NCBI GenBank assembly: GCA_024704765.1
Contig: JAKMXF010000358.1
Location: forward strand, 82,192 to 146,191
Source: Oopsacas minuta
Lineage: Eukaryota; Porifera; Hexactinellida; Lyssacinosida; Leucopsacidae
Direction of reading: 5' to 3'
Length of the DNA stretch: 64,000 bases
The notes under the pieces are model-generated. The model worked only from the letters and a program-made list of their open reading frames with translations. It was not told where the DNA came from and did not search any database. Positions 1 to 12,100 of the stretch are shown here, in pieces. Positions within the stretch are counted from its first letter, which is position 1. Every line of letters begins with the position of its first letter. The position numbers and the translations under genes are program-made.

Positions 1-190
1 CCAAAAATATATATGCCATATACGTATATTTGTGAATTACATTGTTCTAAATATATCTATGATATAATACTCAAAGGGCCGTCAATTTGGAGAATAATAG
101 ATACCTCGAGGCGCAATGCGCCAAGTTCATCGCAAAGCGACGGGCCAAAGGCTCGTAATATAGATATTCACATCTTTTTTGCATATTTCA
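1..190 (+). repeat. Hairpin-rich dispersed repeat (family H), copy at left edge
   Basis: The sequence holds a run of short GC-rich palindromes in AT-rich surroundings: around AGGCGCAATGCGCC, TCGCAAAGCGA and GGGCCAAAGGCTCG (110-155). The same string, preceded by ACTCAAAGGGGCCGT-like sequence, recurs at 55145-55290 (same strand) and, reversed, at 52640-52795, 53585-53660 and 53985-54045. It is therefore a multi-copy element end. No coding capacity is visible. The class is unknown; a Helitron-like hairpin end or a retroelement tail are both possible. Confidence 0.6.
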
Positions 191-433
191 TAATGATGAT
201 GCAATGTTAGAAATTTGTTTCAACGTCTAACCAGGGTTAATCTGGCATGCAGATTCTAATTTTCTATTTTATACCTATATGATTTATCTTATGATTACGA
301 CCTCTAAAAGTGGGGCTTCCAGGTTGTATTTGCAAGGCCCCTGCACTCCACTTTGGGTATGCTGTTTTGACAAAAATGGTCCCGCCTGCAAAACTGGTCC
401 TGGGGGACCAATTTTGACCAATATCCATGGTAT

Positions 434-1662
434 TGAATAAAAATGGTCCCCTCACTTTTGAGGATTCCTCAAATAGTTCTCAACATTTATATGACTTCAA
501 AGTTCAAACTAATGTAATAATAGATAGGTAATCGAATAACTATAAATTGGTTATGCCCTCTGACAGGGCAATGCATCATTAATCCTGATTATTGAACAAA
601 ATGTGAGGGATTGAAATCTTCTTTTTGCATGTGATTTTGTACAGTTAGTAGAACCTCTATGATCCGCACCTCTTTGTATGCAGTAAGTAAGAAAATACTA
701 TTTTCTTTAGAAAACATACGAGATTTGTTGTTAAGATACGGGCACCTCCCTCAACTGGGCATAGTTTGCCACGATTCTGATATTAGCAAAATCTCATTTA
801 CCATTTGCCTAGACTGAATGCAAATCTTAATACCGCACTCGATATTAGTCATGATTTTTGTTGGATATAGTGAGGGTTCGGATTAGCGAGGGTGTACTGT
901 ATTCACAATACATAAAGCAATTTGCATTCAATTACTCTAAAGATGGAGTATGAATGGCCTGTTTTGACAAAAATGGTCCCCCTACAAAACTGGTCCCCCC
1001 CATAAATGATTACTTAATAGGCTTTAGACTAAATAGTAGGTCATTCATACCCCATGTTTTACAGTAATTGAATGCAGGTTACTTTAGTATTGTAAATACA
1101 GTACACCCTCGCTAACCCGAACAGTCCTGTACCAATGAAAACACAAACTGTTCAGATTAGTGAAATAACACTAATCCAATGGAGAATTACCACCTCGCTA
1201 CCCCCCTTATATCCAACAAACTCATGTCTCTCATTATATCCAACAAAAATCATGACTAATATCGAGTGCGGTATTAAGATTTGCATTCAGTCTAGGCAAA
1301 TGGTAAATGAGATTTTGCTAATATCAGAATCGTGGCAAACTATGCCCAGTTGAGGGAGGTGCCCGTATCTTAACAACAAATCTCGTATGTTTTCTAAAGA
1401 AAATAGTATTTTCTTACTTACTGCATACAAAGAGGTGCGGATAATGGAGGTTCTACTAACTGTACAAAATCACATGCGAAAAGAAGATTTCAATCCCTCA
1501 TATTTTGTTCAATAATCAGGATTAATGATGCATTGTCCTGTCCGAGGGCATAACCAGTTTATTTATAAATAGTTATTTGATTACTTATCCATTATTACAA
1601 TAGTTTGAACTTTGATGTCATATAAAAGTTAAAAAAGTGAGGGGGACCATTTTTGTCAAATC
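434..1662. repeat. 1.2 kb near-perfect palindrome (foldback)
   Basis: The left arm (about 434-960) reappears reverse-complemented at about 1040-1662, leaving a loop of roughly 80 bases. The outer ends read AAAATGGTCCCCTCAC on the left and GTGAGGGGGACCATTTT on the right. The arms match over almost their whole length. The right arm carries about 100 extra bases near 1123-1225. Each arm contains its own copy of a Tigger-like MITE (left about 648-899, right about 1101-1459, ends CAGTACACCCTCGCT and TAGAACCTC), so the MITE was there before the inverted duplication. A related GACAAAAATGGTCCC motif lies in the loop and at 367-382. No protein is encoded. Confidence 0.85.
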
Positions 1663-4184
1663 CCATTTTCGACATTCGAATTTTACGACGATTTTTCATT
1701 CATTAACTGAGATTTGTCATAAATATTTTAGAATATTTTATGGTTGTCTCACTTTAGGAATTTCCACTTAATATTCACCCAGTTATCAACCATTTTGTGA
1801 AATTCCTTTGGCTGTAGTCTTCGTAAACGGCCCTTCCTCCATTTTGTGAGGCAACCTAGAAAATGGTTAGATTGGAATCTACCCTAACCTCTATTTTCGT
1901 GTATTTAACCAATTATTATCCTCCAACTTATTTCTTAAATAGATTAGCTTACTGGCCTTTGTGGATCGAGGGAATTATTATTTCTCTAACTGTAATAATG
2001 CTTAAAGCTGTGTCTAATGAATATTTATAATAAATATCTCTCAGACTATGTTAATATTATTCTTTATTAATTCATTATCCTTAAACTTTTTATAAAATTT
2101 ATTTGAATTATACAAATTCTATTACATATTATTGACAACTTGATAATTTGTTTATTCTTTTTTTTTAACATAATTTATCTCTTTAATACTTTTATCATAT
2201 GTTTTCTTCTTAAAATCTCCTCATATACTTTATCTTACTAGCTACTGTAGGATTAATTAAATTTTTCATTTATTTTTTGCCAATATTAGGAAGAATTTTC
2301 TGGTCTTATTCTCCATTATTTATATTGTGTTATTATACTGTACTATTTATTCCATCTATTTACGTATGGTATATGATGTTTTAATGTAGTTATTAACCAA
2401 TTTAGGTAGGTTCTTTATAACAGGAGTGCTAGCTAACATCGAAGCTGAGGAGGCAACCACATCTTCGTTTTTCAATCTGTCGCCTTTATTTCCCTATTAC
2501 AATCACCATTAATATACTGGCAAATAAGTATTAATCAACATATGACTGTAATTCTTCATGTATAAATATACAAAATAAGGTAATTTGCTAGTATTCGCCG
2601 GATTCAACCAAAAAATTCGGGTTTTTCGCCTACCCTCGCGGGTCATCGGGTTTCGATGCTCAAATGCGGGTCACTTGGGAGCTATGTATTTCTGATTGAC
2701 CATAAAGTTTTACACTAATTGTAGAAAAATTCTGGGGGGTTTAAGAACAAGCCCCCCCTTGACGTACTATTTCGATGCATGCTTCGTATTATTAATTATT
2801 AAGCAACAATCAGTTGTGCAAGTACTTTTTCCAGCTTGTTGTGTTCCTCTATTGTCATATCTTTCAATTCTTCAATATATGGTTACAGATGATTCATGAC
2901 AACACAATTTTAACATTTTAATTTGTGAATTATACAAAGTATTAGACGTTGTGTAAGGTGATTTTGAACTCCAGCAATTGTCTCTCGTATTCTTTCTCGG
3001 ATTAGTATTAGAGTAAGCCCTCTCCCATCTATGTTGCGTCGTGTATATTAAGTCGCTTTAAAATGGAGGATTCATTAACTTCTATCTCGATTAATAAGAA
3101 ATAAACATTCTAAATATATTGTTGGTAGGGCCTTTGCTGATAGCCTTATTAGAGCTTGTAAGTAGACACTGCATTTTTTAATACTTCTTTGTAATTGGGT
3201 GCTTGCCTTATAAATTATGACGCGTATGTATCGTGAGAAGTCACGTACATTGTGTAATTCGACACAAGGTCGTAACCCCGTCCCGAGCTCGAGGCTCGTT
3301 CGGGCTTCTGGTCATCGGGCCTATAATATTAGGGGACCGAATTACACCAGGTTAGTACTTACTCGGCTTAAGGCTTAAGATATACTCTCGGATTAGACAT
3401 AATTTGTCTCTGAAATTTTCTCCCATCTAATCCATTTATAAATAATTCGGTTAATACTTACTAGTACTACTCGAATAAGAAGTCTAATTATTCTTCCCAA
3501 AGGAAAGATGCTTGAATTTTACTCAGTTAATATGTACTCGGATAGTAAGTACTCATTGATTACAAATACGTTATGTAATTTCAAAACTATAATTTTAAAT
3601 GTTGATCTTATTGTTAGAAATCTGGATAATATTCATATTACTAAGTGGAGTGCCACGGGAATGGAGTCAAGTCCTTTTTAAGCCTTATTAGGAAATAGGC
3701 TTAATAGAATTTCTTTCGCCATTCTTTGGAATGCCAAAAATGTTTTGATTATACTGTAAGAAAGTAAAAGTCCAAGTCCGGACTTAAGCCCCCTTAAAAA
3801 TGGGCTTTAGTTCAAAGGGCTTAAGCCCTTCTGACTTGGCCCTATGCCTGAATTATTACTAACCTTGTATTGACTATTTAGTGCATACTTGCCCGCTTCG
3901 CTTGCTAGGTCGCTCCGCGAGAGCTTTGGGCCTCAGATCAAGCTATAGTATAAACAGCCAATTTCTTAGTGTTTAGGGTAGCTACGAAACGGAATATTCT
4001 CAGCACTACGTACCTCGGGTTACAATATTGCGAAATTATTTTATTGTGCATTGTCCATCCAAATTACATGGTGTAACACTGGAATTATTATTATTTGGCT
4101 TTTGGTTAGTAATCTGGGCACATCGTACCTCGAGTACTATGTCAAATTATCAAAATTTTAGAATTTGGAACAAACATTTTGTAC
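1663..4184. other. No gene recognised
   Basis: AT-rich sequence with stops in every frame and no protein family I can recognise. Local oddities are a C/G-rich patch at 2595-2670 built on GCGGGTC/TCGGGTT repeats, which looks like the terminus of a lost DNA element, and a small hairpin of the family H type at 3893-3940 (CCCGCTTCGCTTGC, CGCTCCGCGAGAG). Confidence 0.5.
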
Positions 4185-4315
4185 TTCATGATGACGTAAT
4201 AATTCAATCATGAGTTTTCATTTTGTCAAAATCATGACATCAGGACATTTGTCATAATTAGAGGCACGTAATTATATTTCAATCTTCTATCATTTCCTGA
4301 GCGACATCAGCTGTT
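4185..4315 (+). repeat. Dispersed repeat shared with 19682-19815
   Basis: Sequence around ATGATGACGTAATAAT, CAAAATCATGACATC and TTCTATCAT is recognisable again, in the same order and strand, at 19682-19815. Similarity is roughly three quarters by eye. Neither copy encodes anything. Confidence 0.55.
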
Positions 4316-5477
4316 TAATATATTTTTCAATTTCTCATTTGTTATGGTATGTTTCGACAAGTCCAAGCTTTTGGGTTTTGCCCAATCACGATGTGTGAAA
4401 TGAAACCTGCATCCATAAATCTTTACCTGTGATACGTTTCTCTAAACGCATTTCCAGAGGCGTCTTCCCAATCTGACATTGAGGCCAGAGATCGAAAATG
4501 AGGAATATTCTCCGAGATGGTTTCCAGTATAGCTTGATATAGCCGTTGGTTCTTCCTGCTCAATAAGCAGTATATCGCAGGTAGAGTGTGCCTTCCCACT
4601 GAAATGATAATAGTCCACAACTTATAAATTTAATGGGCACAGTAAAGAATGTCCCATGACTCCCATCGTATTGTTTGTTAGAAATTTGTGATAAAAATCT
4701 TTCATCGGCTCTGAAAGAACACCACACCAATTTCATTGTCAACAGAGAAGCTAAATTTGTGATACTTCAAGAAGTTTGTAGTTGTTATTATGTCACTAAA
4801 TTCCAAAGCTATCTGAGGGATCTTAGGTTCCTGAGTTTTTCTCGCCCGAAACATCGTGGATTCGCATTCTGAAAAAGATATTTCGCATGCCCCATCGATC
4901 ATCTCTTGTCACATCAGCGAAAACCTTCCTCATTTGTGAGTAACTGTCTTACATTTTGTTTTGAGATAATATCATTCAATTTTATAGGCTTCACGGTCAT
5001 AATTGTGCGAATTAAATGAAGTGATCAGATTTCTCACGATTGAGTTTACATGCTCCTTTGCAACCATCTCAGAATAAAGCACACCTTAGGTAAACGAATT
5101 GACATTCGATTTAGAAAGAATAAATTTGTTTCCATCTGAGGTAGTGGAAACCTTATCGACAGTACGTTTATATTCGTCCAGTATATATTCCATCAAATAA
5201 CTATTTGCGAATATATCCCAGAGACAAAAATGTTATTAAATACAATTCAGATAATATTTATATAATATAAACTGGATTGTTGTATGTATTGGTGTTTGTC
5301 CAGAATTATTGGAAAAACTATATGTCGCAGAATGCTTAAAATTTCCACATAAGGGTAATTTTCCCCTGCGACAACGATTTATAGTTTTTAAGCGATATCT
5401 CCAACCTCGTCAAGAAAGGTGACAAAATATATTGACCAATCAGATTTGAGGTTAATAGGACAGGATAGGCCCATATA
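4316..5477. other. No gene recognised
   Basis: AT-rich sequence with only short chance reading frames on both strands (around 4423-4902), none resembling a known family. I see no clear repeat boundary here. Confidence 0.45.
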
Positions 5478-5722
5478 CAGTTAAAGGACAAAAGTACTCG
5501 ACCACTTACCGTATTAAATACTAAGTATATCAAATTAAAATCTAATTACGCTGATGTTTAAAATAACTATTAGTTATAAAGCAGAGAATAAGCGTGAACA
5601 AGATTCATTCATGTAGATTGACGGATATCGCTGTATAAGAATATCTTAGTTACATAGGCGAATAAGAATATAACAAAATATTTGCAATTCTGAAATAGTC
5701 GAATACTTTTGTCCTTTAACTG
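5478..5722. mobile_element. MITE, Tc1/pogo-like, 245 bp
   Basis: Bounded by terminal inverted repeats beginning CAGTTAAAGGACAAAAGTA. About 25 bases match with one mismatch. TA dinucleotides lie directly outside both ends (5476-5477 and 5723-5724), as expected from a Tc1/mariner-superfamily transposase. There is no coding sequence, so it must be mobilised in trans. Confidence 0.8.
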
Positions 5723-5877
5723 TATATACGAGCAAATACCTAAAATTATTATAATATATTTATTCAATTTGATCGAAACATTGACGAAAATGTAGTGCAA
5801 TTTAATACTACAAACTAGAGCAGTTAAAAGGTGAGGAAATCTATATATGAAGGCGACTAAATAGATTGTTCTTAGCC

Positions 5878-6010
5878 TGAGGCACGAAGTGGCCGAGCTA
5901 CTAGGTATTTTAGTGTGAATTTATACACTCGAGAGCTGTAGGCCCCAGAGCGGACACAGAAGTGTCCGCAACCGCGTAGCGCGAGCAAGCGAAGCGTGCT
6001 CGTGTTGTTA
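5878..6010. repeat. Cluster of GC-rich hairpins (family H type)
   Basis: Short palindromes follow each other: GGACACAGAAGTGTCC at 5953-5968, then CGCGTAGCGCGAGC and AGCGAAGCGTGCTCG. The same module (AACACAAAGTGT, CGCGCAGCGCGAG, TAGCGAAGCG) occurs at 55317-55382 beside another family H copy, so this is probably a piece of the same element. Confidence 0.55.
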
Positions 6011-6084
6011 AAAATTTATAGAGGTCTGAAAAACGACCACTAGTACGTCATCGATTCAAGAATCAATATCAAGTGATCTAAGGA

Positions 6085-6550
6085 TGTTTCATACATAAAA
6101 TAAAATTTTTGTATTCATAAATTGTCACGTAACTGAGTTATATTAGATACAATGGATGGAACATATTTGGTCAAATCCCTTAATAACTCGATTGTCGCTA
6201 GTGTTATTATCAAATACGTCCAACCAATATATACTAAACACCAAACTTCCCATACCCTTGTAATACATTTTGATACGATATCTCAAACTGATGTGACGCA
6301 GTCGTGATATATGCCCATATTTTGTAATTATCAAGATTACCCAATAGCGTATGAAAATATATTACAAGAGTATGGGAAATTGGGTATATAGAACATATTG
6401 GTTTGACCTATTTGATAATAACTCTAGCGACTATTAAGTTGAAAGTGGATTTTGTCGAAGCATGTGCCATCCATGGTACCTAATATAACTCAGTAACGTG
6501 ATAACTTTATAATTATAAAGAATTTATATTTTATGTATAAACATTCTTAG
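6085..6550. mobile_element. Foldback element (family F1), copy 1
   Basis: Positions about 6085-6325 are repeated in reverse at about 6340-6550: the flank AACTGAGTTATATTAG at 6131-6146 returns as CTAATATAACTCAGT at 6480-6494. The centre holds AACTTCCCATAC and TATGGGAAATTGG facing each other. A relative is at 16215-16571, and a half copy at about 7930-8012 shares CCCATACACTGATAATACATTTTG-like sequence and GTGACGTAATC. Non-coding. Confidence 0.75.
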
Positions 6551-6647
6551 CTCACTTAATATAAATTCTGGAATCGAAGACACAGTGCACCAATTTTATA
6601 TTATCGAGAAAAATATAATTCGATTTCTTAACCTGGGGCGCATTCAC

Positions 6648-7575
6648 TAGTCAGAATTTCGAAGTTGTCATTAGTCAGAATCGATTATTTCTTATGAAAT
6701 ATGTTCCCATTAATCATTAATGTATTCAATAATTATTTCTGAGATACTAGTTTAATGAAACTATATAAAACTAGTAAAAGCACTGTTGTCGATAGATCGA
6801 ATATATTTTAGCTATAAATATCTCTTCTTTAAGGCCATTTCTTATTTTTATGAAAACTAAATGCTTCCTTAGATTTCTAAAACCGGCACAAATGTTTTAA
6901 AACCAAGTTTGCAACCAAATACCTTAATATTCGGTTAACCGAATATTATTTGGCAAATAGTTCAATATTCTGAGACCAACCGAATATTATTTGGCAAATA
7001 GTTCAATATTCTGAGACCAACCGAATATCAGTATTCGGTATTCGGTGGCCCAAACCGAATAATATCAATAATCGGTTAGGCTACTATTCATAAATACTGT
7101 TATCCGGTTCGAGCGATTTCAATTTTCTTTAAACCAAAAAATCCAACGATCCCCCATTTTTGCCATCTTTTCTAATAATTAATCCAACAATTGTTCATCC
7201 AAACACAAAATTAGCATGGACTCCATATCCCCACACCTAGGTAGCTTAATAACGATTACAAATGAAAACTCCCAGACCCATAAGGTAGTGAACTATAATC
7301 CCCTCCCAATGGTACGGGTTTATATTTAATACAATAAAATGTCCTATCACGTCCTTGTTTCTATAAATCCATTTTTTCTACATCGATCTATCGACAACAT
7401 CAAAGCTCGACCTAATGCCTCGTTTTGCCACGCGATATGTCGGAAAGTAGATTCTGACTAGTGACAAAAGTCTGAAAATCGATTCTGAATTGTGGTAACA
7501 GTCGGAAAATAGATTCTGACTTGTGACAACTAAGGATATTCTGACTAATGACAACTTCGAAATTCTGACTATCGT
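6648..7575. repeat. Foldback-like element sharing a core with 46047-46651
   Basis: The ends carry CAGAATTTCGAAGTTGTC at about 6655-6672 and its reverse complement at about 7552-7569, with more copies of the TCTGACTAGTGACAA-like subrepeat inside. An inner inverted pair GTTGTCGATAGATCGA / TCGATCTATCGACAAC lies at about 6785 and 7385. The stretch 7140-7390 is found reverse-complemented at 46150-46400, so two differently ended elements share one core. Non-coding. Confidence 0.65.
6937..7018 (+). repeat. Two exact tandem copies of a 41-bp unit
   Basis: A 41-base unit starting AACCGAATATTATTTGG and ending CTGAGACC occupies 6937-6977 and again 6978-7018. A third copy begins at 7019 and diverges after about 10 bases. 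The surrounding sequence is rich in CCGAATAT / ATATTCGG, so the array lies inside a larger inverted pattern. Confidence 0.9.
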
Positions 7576-7929
7576 AACTTCCCCTTAGACTTGATGTAAT
7601 CCATGGTCCAGGAAATTCTAGACCGTAGATAGGCTTTAGTTTCGTGGGAAGTGCACCAGAGAGATTAATTTCAGTGACAAAAAAACACTACATCTTGAAT
7701 GGACCATTCTAACAAGTGCAAATAGTAGAGATTCTAACAAATGCTACTTCCCCCCTTCAACGTTATAGCCCAATCATCTGACTTCCGAATAGTACAGGGA
7801 CATAGGAAGCAAAAAATTATTGGTGCTGCGGAGCATATTGTATTGGCGCGGCATTCATCATATCTCACCATCTGTATTAACAGAAATTGGCAATTATTGG
7901 TGCGGCAAACGCCGTGCCTGCCGTATCGG

Positions 7930-8012
7930 CTGCTACGGCCCTGTAGTATATACCCAACTTCCCATACACTGATAATACATTTTGATATGTTTTTCTTACG
8001 AATGTGACGTAA
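7930..8012. repeat. Half copy of foldback family F1
   Basis: Carries the F1 core (CAACTTCCCATACACTG, then ATACATTTTGATATG and TGTGACGTAATC) seen at 6225-6305 and 16320-16425, without the opposing arm. It abuts the start of the hAT remnant at 8015. Confidence 0.55.
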
Positions 8013-9340
8013 TCAGTTCAGGATTAGGGGGTCGCCTGGGGCCCGAACCTAAAAGGCCCCCCATACAAAGTTGTAATATTTGCATTGAGTAATTTGTTGC
8101 TTTACATTGTTACTAAAATCAGTGAAGTTTTATTTAGTGTCTGTCGATTAATTGTTGTGGCTAATCATATAACAATGCATCAAATATGGTTGGGAAATAT
8201 ATTGGTGACAACAGAGTCCATATGCGACATTTATACCATGTGTACCTCATTCCCTCAATCTTATCTGGAAAACTTCCGCTGAATGTATCCCTGTGGTTGT
8301 AAGATTCTTTGATATTATACAAAAGTCATACACATTTCTCTCTGAATCACGTATCGATGGTGACTTCTTTGTTGAAAAACTTAAGCCACTAGTCAAGCTG
8401 CTTTCTGATACTCGGTGGTCCGCAAGGTATGGTGCAGTGGAAGCCTGCATAAAGGATATAATACTTTATGTGAATTATTACTAAACTTTGGCGTTTGATG
8501 GGGAACAGAAGGATGACTATCGAAATGATGCACTTGTTTTTTGGAAAACAGTTTTGGACCGCTTCCATAAACTAATATCTCCTTTCAGTCATGTACTTTA
8601 AATCTGAATGTCATGGTATCGCTACTCGAGTCCCTTGTTGGTTTGTTAAACTCAGAGAAGCGAATTTGACATTTTCATAGTCGAGGCATTATTCTGTGTG
8701 AACATGGCAAGTTCAAAAATGTCTTTAAGGAAGTTCGAGCGCCTATCGTCGTTACTTTGATGTAGATGACGAAGATCCCACTATGTACCAAGGGATAGGA
8801 TCGGACAAGCGTTTTTCATGTTATCAATGATCAGTTGATCAGTGACTTACAATATCACCTTGAGGCTTATCAAGAAATCTGCTATAAATTCGGATTCTTG
8901 TGTAAACTACTCTCTCACTCTCTAGTCAAATGATCAAGGAAGCTGCAGGAAATATTACATGCTCATATCTCAACGATCTGGAAACAATGATTGAGAGTGA
9001 GCTAATTCAATTTCCAGATTGATCAGATCCTCGGCAGAGCTTCAAACTCTAAGTGAAAAACAAAATTCAATGGAGCTTAGGATGTACGAATTCTTTCACA
9101 CATAAAACCTCACTCAAACGTTCCCTAACATCAAAATGGCTCTTCCAATATATTTATCTCTGATAGTATCAAATTGCAGTGGTGAGAGGTCTTTCTCGAA
9201 ACTGAAACGTATAATAAATGAGCTCAGAAATAGAATTGGACAAGATCGAGTCAACAGTCTTTCAATCATTAGTATTGAGAGTGAGGTGCTGAGACAACTT
9301 AATATTTCACATTTAATTATGGATTTAGTTATCTGAAGAT
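8013..9340 (+). pseudogene. hAT transposase remnant, ZMYM1-like
   Basis: Forward-strand reading in shifting frames gives hallmarks of the ZMYM1-type hAT transposases. LSDTRWSARYGAVEAC is at about 8402-8450, and near the C-terminus SGERSFSKLKRI is at about 9178-9213, followed by NELRNRIGQDRVN. The latter is the hAT dimerisation block holding the catalytic glutamate (GERSFS). Known hAT transposases cut and paste with 8-bp target duplications. This copy has many stops and frame changes between 8485 and 9130, and the N-terminal half with the zinc finger is missing. A C/G-rich patch at 8020-8062 (GGGGGTCGCCTGGGGCCC) may be its left terminus. Confidence 0.8.
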
Positions 9341-9719
9341 GAGGAAAGATCCACATAATGTCACTCTAATTCTCTAAGGAGTATTGTTCGCCTAATAAGT
9401 AATTAATGAATAATTAAAGCAATTTAATGATAATCATGAATCTATTTATAAAATTTGTCCATTCTTGTCCCCATTTTCGACATGAACCGTTCTTACTTAT
9501 AGGATCTATTGTGCAAAATATGCATAGGCATAGGCGGTGCGTGAGATTTCCGTATGGGAGGCTATATACTAATTACAGTGGATACACCAAATGCCCGTTT
9601 TCAGGGGGGGTGCTGAGGACTTTCTGGAATATTTTCTGCTCCCTATATTGTTTTTGGTAAGTTATATGGATATTATATACAATCTTGGATTTTTGATTTC
9701 TTTAGTTAATAATCTAGGA
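9341..9719. other. No gene recognised
   Basis: Spacer between two hAT insertions. Apart from short chance frames I see no conserved coding or repeat structure. Confidence 0.45.
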
Positions 9720-11711
9720 CAGTGGTTCTCAAACTATTCTATCACATCGCCTCCCAAGCAATTATTTAACCTTTTCATCGCCCCCTTCCGCCCACATCAA
9801 TGAAATTCTAATATTTTTATCACTAGTATATCAGTTTTAATATGCTAATAATGTGTAGGCTAGATTTAAAATACTCAGTGTGAAGAGTGCACTTGTGTGT
9901 GGTGCTTCTGGAACTCAGTGAAATTGTTTCAACGCAGGTACAAAATGGATCAATAGTCCAATCTGGTATTTCCAATTCTTAGAGATCCCTGAATCACATA
10001 GTCATGGCCATTTTGAGCGCACCAAGATGATCATAGTAAGCGATCAAATCGTCTTCTAATACTGAAAGCTTTGCCATACGGGGGAAACTAGTAAAATTGT
10101 CTTCTACCAATGTTCTGTTAAACAGTGTTAGTTTCCCAAAGAAGGAGCAAATAACTATCTTACACTTTATAAGAGTAGTTAATTACGTTGCCCTGAAGTT
10201 GTAAATTTATTGTGTTGAATTTGTCAAATATATCCAATGGGTAGGAAACAGCAAATTTCGCTTTTTGAACATCCTTAATTAGTTGCGGGTTCGATCCCTC
10301 CAAAAATCCAATGATAGTTTCAAAAAGAGAATAGAATCGACTGAGACAATCTGCTTTCGAGAGCCATCTAACTTCGGTATGGAAAAGAAGACGTTCGAAT
10401 TCGGTTTCATTTTCATGACAAAGTTGACGAAATATCCTGTCATTGAGTGCCGTGGATTTAATCTTGTTTACCACAGTAATGACTATATTTAATGAGTCAT
10501 GCAAGCGTACACTAAGATGTTTAGCGACCAAATGTTCACGATCAACAACGCAGTGAATAGCAAAAAGTTCAGGAACAGCGCGTTTCATGTATGAAATAAA
10601 GCCACGACGTCGACTAACCATTGAAGGTGCACCATCTGTAGCACATGCAATAATATTAATCAAAGGAATTTCTTTTTCTTGGAAAACTTTATTCCACAAC
10701 TTTGAAAATTGATTCACCTTTTGAATCTGTTACAAGCGGTCTAGCAGAGAGCATTTCTTTAACCAACTCTCCCCTTGAATGAATCGGGCATATGTAATAA
10801 GTAGCCCTTCATTTCCTGGAAGAGTAGATTCGTCGATTTGAAGTGAAAATTCCGTCGTTCTAAGTATGTCACATAGTTAATTTTCGACATCAGTACCCCT
10901 CACAACCGTATCATTGTTTAGGGAATGGACTGTATTACACTTTCGACCATTTCTATGCATGACAGTAGTCACTACTTCTTGAATTGCGGGAAGAATGAGT
11001 GCTTCACCAATAGCATGTGGCTTACCAGTTTTAGCTATTAATAGCGAAATGAGTATGATGTAACTAAGCCATCCATATTTTCTTTGTTCACTTTTCCAAA
11101 GATACCGCACATAGTTTGCGATTCTCTAGAAATATTTTGAAGATTTCAACATCCTAATTTGCCTTGTCGCTGTACCGTGAATTTAAATGAAGACTCATCC
11201 TTGAAGGCTTCATTCCTTTCGTTAGAAAATACTTGGCCGCAGAGCAAGCACATTGGAAGCTATGGTGATTTCACAAACCAGTATGGGATATAATCAGCGC
11301 TAGACTGTCGACACTTCTTTTTGCTATCCATATTCTGTAATCGAGTTTATCAAAATCTTTGTAATTAACTTATTTATATGGTTACCCACTTTTCAGACAT
11401 CCATTTTTTATCAAAATAACAAGATCGTGATATGATTGCTCCGCTCGGGGAAGTCATCACCAGTGTGACTATCTTATTGATAAATTATCAACAACTGAAA
11501 CTGATTCTTAAATTCATTATTGTTTATTAACACTGACTATAGGTTATAGTCATTTAAGAATATCCTGTTACAACTTATGATACGATCTTGTGGATGCATT
11601 CGTAATAAACCCCCGTGGTGCCTCCCCAGCGCCCCTTTGCGGTATCGCCCTCTCCCAGTATGCTTCCAACGCCCCCCTAGGGGGCTCTTTGGCCCACTTT
11701 GAGAACCACTG
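9720..11711 (-). mobile_element. hAT element with ends and 8-bp target duplication
   Basis: The left end is CAGTGGTTCTCAAAC (9720-9734). The right end is its inverse, TTTGAGAACCACTG, finishing at 11711. The flanks ATCTAGGA (9712-9719) and ATCTACGA (11712-11719) match at 7 of 8 positions, a typical hAT target duplication. The subterminal regions contain GCGCCCC/GCCCCC tracts. The transposase lies inside on the minus strand and is broken. A shorter sister copy is at 44285-45004. Confidence 0.9.
10160..11335 (-). pseudogene. hAT transposase (FAM200/GTF2IRD2-like), broken
   Basis: The open part (10160-10717) reads through IIACATDGAPSMVSRRRGF, holding the second catalytic aspartate (TDGAPSM), then AIHCVVDREHLVAKHLS, TEVRWLSKADCLSRFYSLF and a stretch ending FDKFNTINLQLQG. 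These are all landmarks of the FAM200/GTF2IRD2/ZBED group of domesticated hAT proteins and their parent transposons. Upstream, with stops and frame changes, are the start MDSKKKCRQ and LPMCLLCGQVFSNE, the remains of the zinc-finger N-terminus. The C-terminal dimerisation block is absent, because the reading stops at the position where the 44.3 kb copy still has it. Inactive. Confidence 0.85.
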
Positions 11712-12100
11712 ATCTACGAAATATTTTGTGGATGTGGAATTGACTATATGTACTTTTAGTATTATTTTGCGAATAAATATACTTTATTAAGAGAATGATT
11801 TTACGATGACCTTTGAAAATTTCTTTCGTGTTTTATTTTACAACTTAAACTTTTTCTAATGAAATTTGATATGAAAAGGGACAGATGAATTCGTTTTTTT
11901 GGATTTATTTAGATTAAATTGGGTAAGTCAGTCATGAAAAAATATTTATTCTCAAATTTACAACGCATAACGATCGAATCCCAGAGTTTCTTAAATGTTT
12001 ATTTATTAAATAATTTTCACCCTCCCTCAAAATTACTTTCGAGTACACGCCCCATTCCAACCATCCCCAAACTAGATATATAAACTGATATACCCAAGCC

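Noticed and set aside
4423-4902. Overlapping 60-66 codon frames on both strands
   Set aside because: No motif, no homology I recognise, and lengths expected by chance in this amount of DNA.
10284-10300. GCGGGTTCGATCCCTCC resembling a tRNA/SINE B box
   Set aside because: It lies in the hAT transposase coding region on the other strand, with no A box at the right distance and no tRNA-like fold.
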